Shown here: positions 6,235 to 8,352 of the stretch, piece by piece
How the letters are laid out: every line of letters begins with the position of its first letter
Position numbering within the stretch: position 1 is the stretch's first letter
Origin: Acidobacteriota bacterium
GTDB lineage: Bacteria; Acidobacteriota; UBA6911; RPQK01
Length of the DNA stretch: 8,352 nt
Assembly (NCBI GenBank): GCA_003819755.1
Contig: RPQK01000310.1
Location: 1-8,352, forward strand
Direction of reading: 5' to 3'
Notes under the pieces: generated by a model
Database searches by the model: none
What the model was told of the DNA's origin: nothing
What the model saw: only the letters and a program-made list of their open reading frames with translations
Made by a program: the position numbers and the translations under genes

Positions 6235-8295
6235 ATGGAACGATTGTTAAGGCTCTTCGGCGTTCGTCGTTTCTCCTTGGTATGGGCGGCACTTGCCGTC
6301 ACTCTGCCTTCTCTGGCCGCGGCCGCCGTCGCGCAAGCGCCGGCCACCGGGGAGGCACGAGTCATGATCGTGCTGGACGCGTCCGGCAGCATGTGGGCTC
6401 AGATCGCCGGCAAAACCAAGATCGAAGTCGCTCGCGAGGCATTGGCCGAGCTGCTTCGAGGCTGGGATCCGAAGATCGAGGTCGGGCTCATGGCGTACGG
6501 TCACAGGCGAAAGGGGGACTGCGCTGATATTGAAGTCGTGTCGCCGGCTGCCCCGCTCGATGCCGCCCGCCTGACCAAACTGGTCAACGGGATCAAGCCC
6601 AACGGGATGACCCCTCTTTCCGCCGCCGTCCGTCAGGCGGCACAATCGTTGAAATTCAACCAGCAGCGCGCGACCGTGATCCTGATCAGCGATGGTATTG
6701 AGACGTGCAATGCGGATCCCTGCGAGGTCGGCGCCGAACTGGAGAAGCTCGGTATCGAATTCACCACTCACGTGATCGGTTTTGACGTCCAGCGTCAAGA
6801 CGAAGGCGGATTGCGCTGCCTGGCCAATGCCACAGGCGGCCGATACTTCAGGGCCACCGACGCCGCTGCCTTGCGTGAATCGTTGCGCGCGGCCAAGACC
6901 GAGCTGAGCGCGAAACCGGCGCCAAAGCCGGAACCGGCTGCCGCGACGACGCCTCCGCCGAAGGCGAGCTTGATGGCGCCTGCTTCGGTCACCGCGGGTT
7001 TGTCCGTTTCGGTCGGATGGACGGGACCCAACGGCAAAGACGATTATGTGGGCTTTGCCAAGCCGGGGGATCCGAGCCCCGGTGGTAACCGGATCGAAAC
7101 CTCGGCCGGTAATCCGCTTCCGATGAGGGCACCCGAACGTCCTGGTCTCTACGAGCTGGTTTACATGCAAGGCGGGCCGGTGCGGCCCCTCGCGCGCCGT
7201 CCGATTCAGGTGACACCAGCAAAGGCAACGCTGGAAGCTGTGGAGACAGTCACGCTCGGGCGCACCGTGGATGTGAAGTGGACAGGACCGAACGGGCCTA
7301 AGGACTACATCACGGTGGTCAAGCCCGACGCTAAAAACGACGAGTACGGCTCTTATTCTGACACCTCAAGAGGCTCTCCGGCGAAGATCCGAGTCCCGGA
7401 CAAAGCCGGGACATACGAACTTCGGTACATTACAGGGGGGGAATTTGCCGTCCTCGCTCGGCGGACCGTGATCGCCTTGCCGGCTGAAACTTCAATTGAC
7501 GCTCCGGCGTCGGCCCCGGCCGGTTCCCGCGTCAAGGTCGGCTGGAACGGCCCGAACAATCAGGGCGACTTCATCACCGTAGTGAAACCGGACGCCCCCA
7601 GTGGCGCGTACTTGAGCTATTTCGACACCGCACAGACCGCGCCCGGCGCCGGGTTGCTCCATATGCCGGAGGAGGCCGGAACGTATGAGGTTCGGTATGT
7701 GACCGCGCAGTCCGCACAGATTCTGGCCCGCCGACCCATCGTCGTGCAGCCCGTGAGCGCCTCGCTCCTGGTGCCGGCCTCCGCTCCCGCCGGGTCGATG
7801 GTTCCGATCCGCTGGACGGGTCCGAACAACGAGAACGATTTCATTACCATTGTGTCTCCCGATGCTCCTCCGGGTGCCTACAAGAACTACTTCTACACGG
7901 ATCGTACGGCGCCCGCGGCAGGCAGCGTGGCGCTTCCGATCGTCGCTGGGAGCTATGAGGCCCGCTACGTGACCGGCCAGAAAAACGTTGTGTTGGCGCG
8001 AGCGGCCATCAAGGCCCTTCCGGTGACAGTCACTCTGCAGGCGCCTGAGACCGCGCGCGTGGGCTCTTCGGTCACGGTGATCTGGACCGGCCCAAACTAC
8101 GAGGGAGACTACATCACAATCGTCGAAGCCAGCGCCGTTCAAGGCGCCTACCTGTCGTATTTCAATACCAAGGGTCTCCAACCTGCGAACGCCGTGCTAA
8201 AGTTGCCGGCCAAGCCCGGCGCCTATGAGATTCGCTATGTCGCAGGCGACGGCGCCGAAATCCTGGCGCGGCGCAAGATCCAGCTGACGCCTTGA
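6235..8295 (+). CDS. Secreted vWA-domain protein with five tandem Ig-like repeats
   Basis: The product is 686 residues. The signal peptide has basic residues at 3-12, a hydrophobic stretch at 15-31 and a likely cleavage after A-V-A (33). The vWA domain (about 43-230) has a complete metal-ion-dependent adhesion site: D48-A-S50-G-S52, T126 in NGMTPL and D153 in ISDGIETC. Family-typical AYGHRRKGDC and the cysteines of SDGIETCNADPC may form disulfides. A Lys/Pro/Ala linker (about 229-242, KPAPKPEPAAATTPPP) leads to five tandem repeats (243-686) sharing WTGPN-x3-D-Y/F-I-T and YExRYV...LARR. No C-terminal anchor is visible, so the protein is periplasmic or released. The vWA domain presumably binds a protein ligand via Mg2+, with the repeats as a stalk or carbohydrate/protein-binding array (inference). 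No MoxR or other vWA partner gene is adjacent within the window. Confidence 0.92.
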   Translation: MERLLRLFGVRRFSLVWAALAVTLPSLAAAAVAQAPATGEARVMIVLDASGSMWAQIAGKTKIEVAREALAELLRGWDPKIEVGLMAYGHRRKGDCADIEVVSPAAPLDAARLTKLVNGIKPNGMTPLSAAVRQAAQSLKFNQQRATVILISDGIETCNADPCEVGAELEKLGIEFTTHVIGFDVQRQDEGGLRCLANATGGRYFRATDAAALRESLRAAKTELSAKPAPKPEPAAATTPPPKASLMAPASVTAGLSVSVGWTGPNGKDDYVGFAKPGDPSPGGNRIETSAGNPLPMRAPERPGLYELVYMQGGPVRPLARRPIQVTPAKATLEAVETVTLGRTVDVKWTGPNGPKDYITVVKPDAKNDEYGSYSDTSRGSPAKIRVPDKAGTYELRYITGGEFAVLARRTVIALPAETSIDAPASAPAGSRVKVGWNGPNNQGDFITVVKPDAPSGAYLSYFDTAQTAPGAGLLHMPEEAGTYEVRYVTAQSAQILARRPIVVQPVSASLLVPASAPAGSMVPIRWTGPNNENDFITIVSPDAPPGAYKNYFYTDRTAPAAGSVALPIVAGSYEARYVTGQKNVVLARAAIKALPVTVTLQAPETARVGSSVTVIWTGPNYEGDYITIVEASAVQGAYLSYFNTKGLQPANAVLKLPAKPGAYEIRYVAGDGAEILARRKIQLTP
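6961..8292 (+). repeat. Five tandem ~90-residue Ig-like repeat units in the vWA protein
   Basis: Units begin at 6961, 7219, 7483, 7753 and 8023, with lengths of 86, 88, 90, 90 and 90 residues. Each has A-P-x-S-x-x-A-G near the start, W-T/N-G-P-N with D-Y/F-I-T-I/V-V about ten residues later, then G-A-Y-x-x-Y-F-x-T, a L-P/M-P turn, G-T-Y-E-x-R-Y-V and a closing LARR-x-I-x-V-x-P. Unit 1 is the most diverged (DDYVGFAKPGD). Repetition is clear at protein level and partial at DNA level. Confidence 0.92.
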
Positions 8296-8302
8296 AAGGC
8301 AA

Positions 8303-8352
8303 AAGGACCTTCAAGGACCTCAAAGACCTCAAGGACCCCAAAGACCTCAAGG
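8303..8352 (+). repeat. 9-bp tandem repeat (AAGGACCTC-type), continues past the window
   Basis: Units are AAGGACCTT (8303), one extra C, AAGGACCTC (8313), AAAGACCTC (8322), AAGGACCCC (8331), AAAGACCTC (8340) and a partial AAGG at 8349. The period is 9 bp with only purine or pyrimidine transitions between copies. It begins 7 bp after the vWA stop codon and reaches the window edge. The period is a multiple of three, so it reads as KDL/KDP repeats forward and as Leu/Arg/Ser-rich repeats in reverse, but no start or ribosome binding site supports a gene. Confidence 0.85.

Noticed and set aside
6235..6290. Twin-arginine export signal in the vWA protein (R11-R12-F13)
   Set aside because: The context VRRFSL lacks the S/T-R-R-x-F-L-K order, so it fits an ordinary Sec signal peptide better.
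5730..6392. Minus-strand open frame across the ABM gene and the vWA start
   Set aside because: It covers the ABM gene, both ribosome binding sites and the terminator candidate antisense, and shows no recognisable domain.
7492..8181. Minus-strand open frame of 229 codons in the vWA repeats
   Set aside because: Its own apparent repetition simply mirrors the tandem Ig-like units on the plus strand.
8162..8350. Minus-strand frame starting in the right-edge repeat with Leu/Arg/Ser repetition
   Set aside because: The repetitive N-terminus is the 9-bp tandem repeat read in reverse, and the remainder is antisense to the vWA gene.
1..8352. Defence island, CRISPR, prophage or mobile element
   Set aside because: No transposase, integrase, nuclease, reverse transcriptase, helicase, direct-repeat/spacer array or terminal inverted repeats could be read on either strand.

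Overview
The window is GC-rich, gene-dense bacterial chromosome carrying six protein genes. It shows no transposase, integrase, CRISPR array, tRNA or rRNA. The gene mix is a truncated shikimate-dehydrogenase-like gene, a secreted haem/propeller/TPR protein, a small secreted protein with a DSPW motif, a voltage-gated K+ channel with a zinc ribbon, a DinB-ABM pair, and a vWA protein with tandem Ig-like repeats. Together with a 9-bp tandem tail of the AAGGACCTC type, this resembles Acidobacteriota or a neighbouring soil phylum. That placement is inferred from recalled family resemblance and is not shown by any marker gene.

Layout. Positions 2-604 (+) hold the 3' part of a shikimate dehydrogenase-family gene. 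Its reading frame runs in from the left edge and includes the GAGGAG dinucleotide-binding loop before the first ATG. It ends in a long imperfect hairpin (603-641). Positions 719-3448 (+) encode a 909-residue exported protein with a CXXCH haem motif, PD40/TolB-like propeller segments and about seven TPRs. It converges, with 8 bp between stop codons, on 3457-4233 (-), a small secreted protein of unknown function. A 190-bp divergent spacer follows. It lacks Shine-Dalgarno sequences but has a TAAACT hexamer a few bases before each start, compatible with leaderless or short-leader transcription. Positions 4424-5224 (+) encode a six-helix voltage-gated K+ channel with a C-terminal zinc ribbon.

Positions 5306-5797 and 5841-6134 (+) encode a DinB-fold protein and a YgiN-like ABM monooxygenase. 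They are 43 bp apart, each with a good ribosome binding site, and are probably co-transcribed. A possible terminator (about 6171-6201) separates them from 6235-8295 (+), a secreted vWA protein with an intact MIDAS followed by five tandem Ig-like repeats of 86-90 residues. Its stop codon is followed within 10 bases by a 9-bp-period tandem repeat that runs off the right edge.

How the genes work together. Only DinB-ABM looks like an operon. Three of the six products are exported (haem/TPR, DSPW and vWA proteins) and one is an inner-membrane channel, so the window is rich in envelope functions, but nothing ties them into a single pathway. I did not find a clear new multi-gene system. The most distinctive items are the two modular exported proteins, the shared SD-less start architecture and the right-edge tandem repeat.
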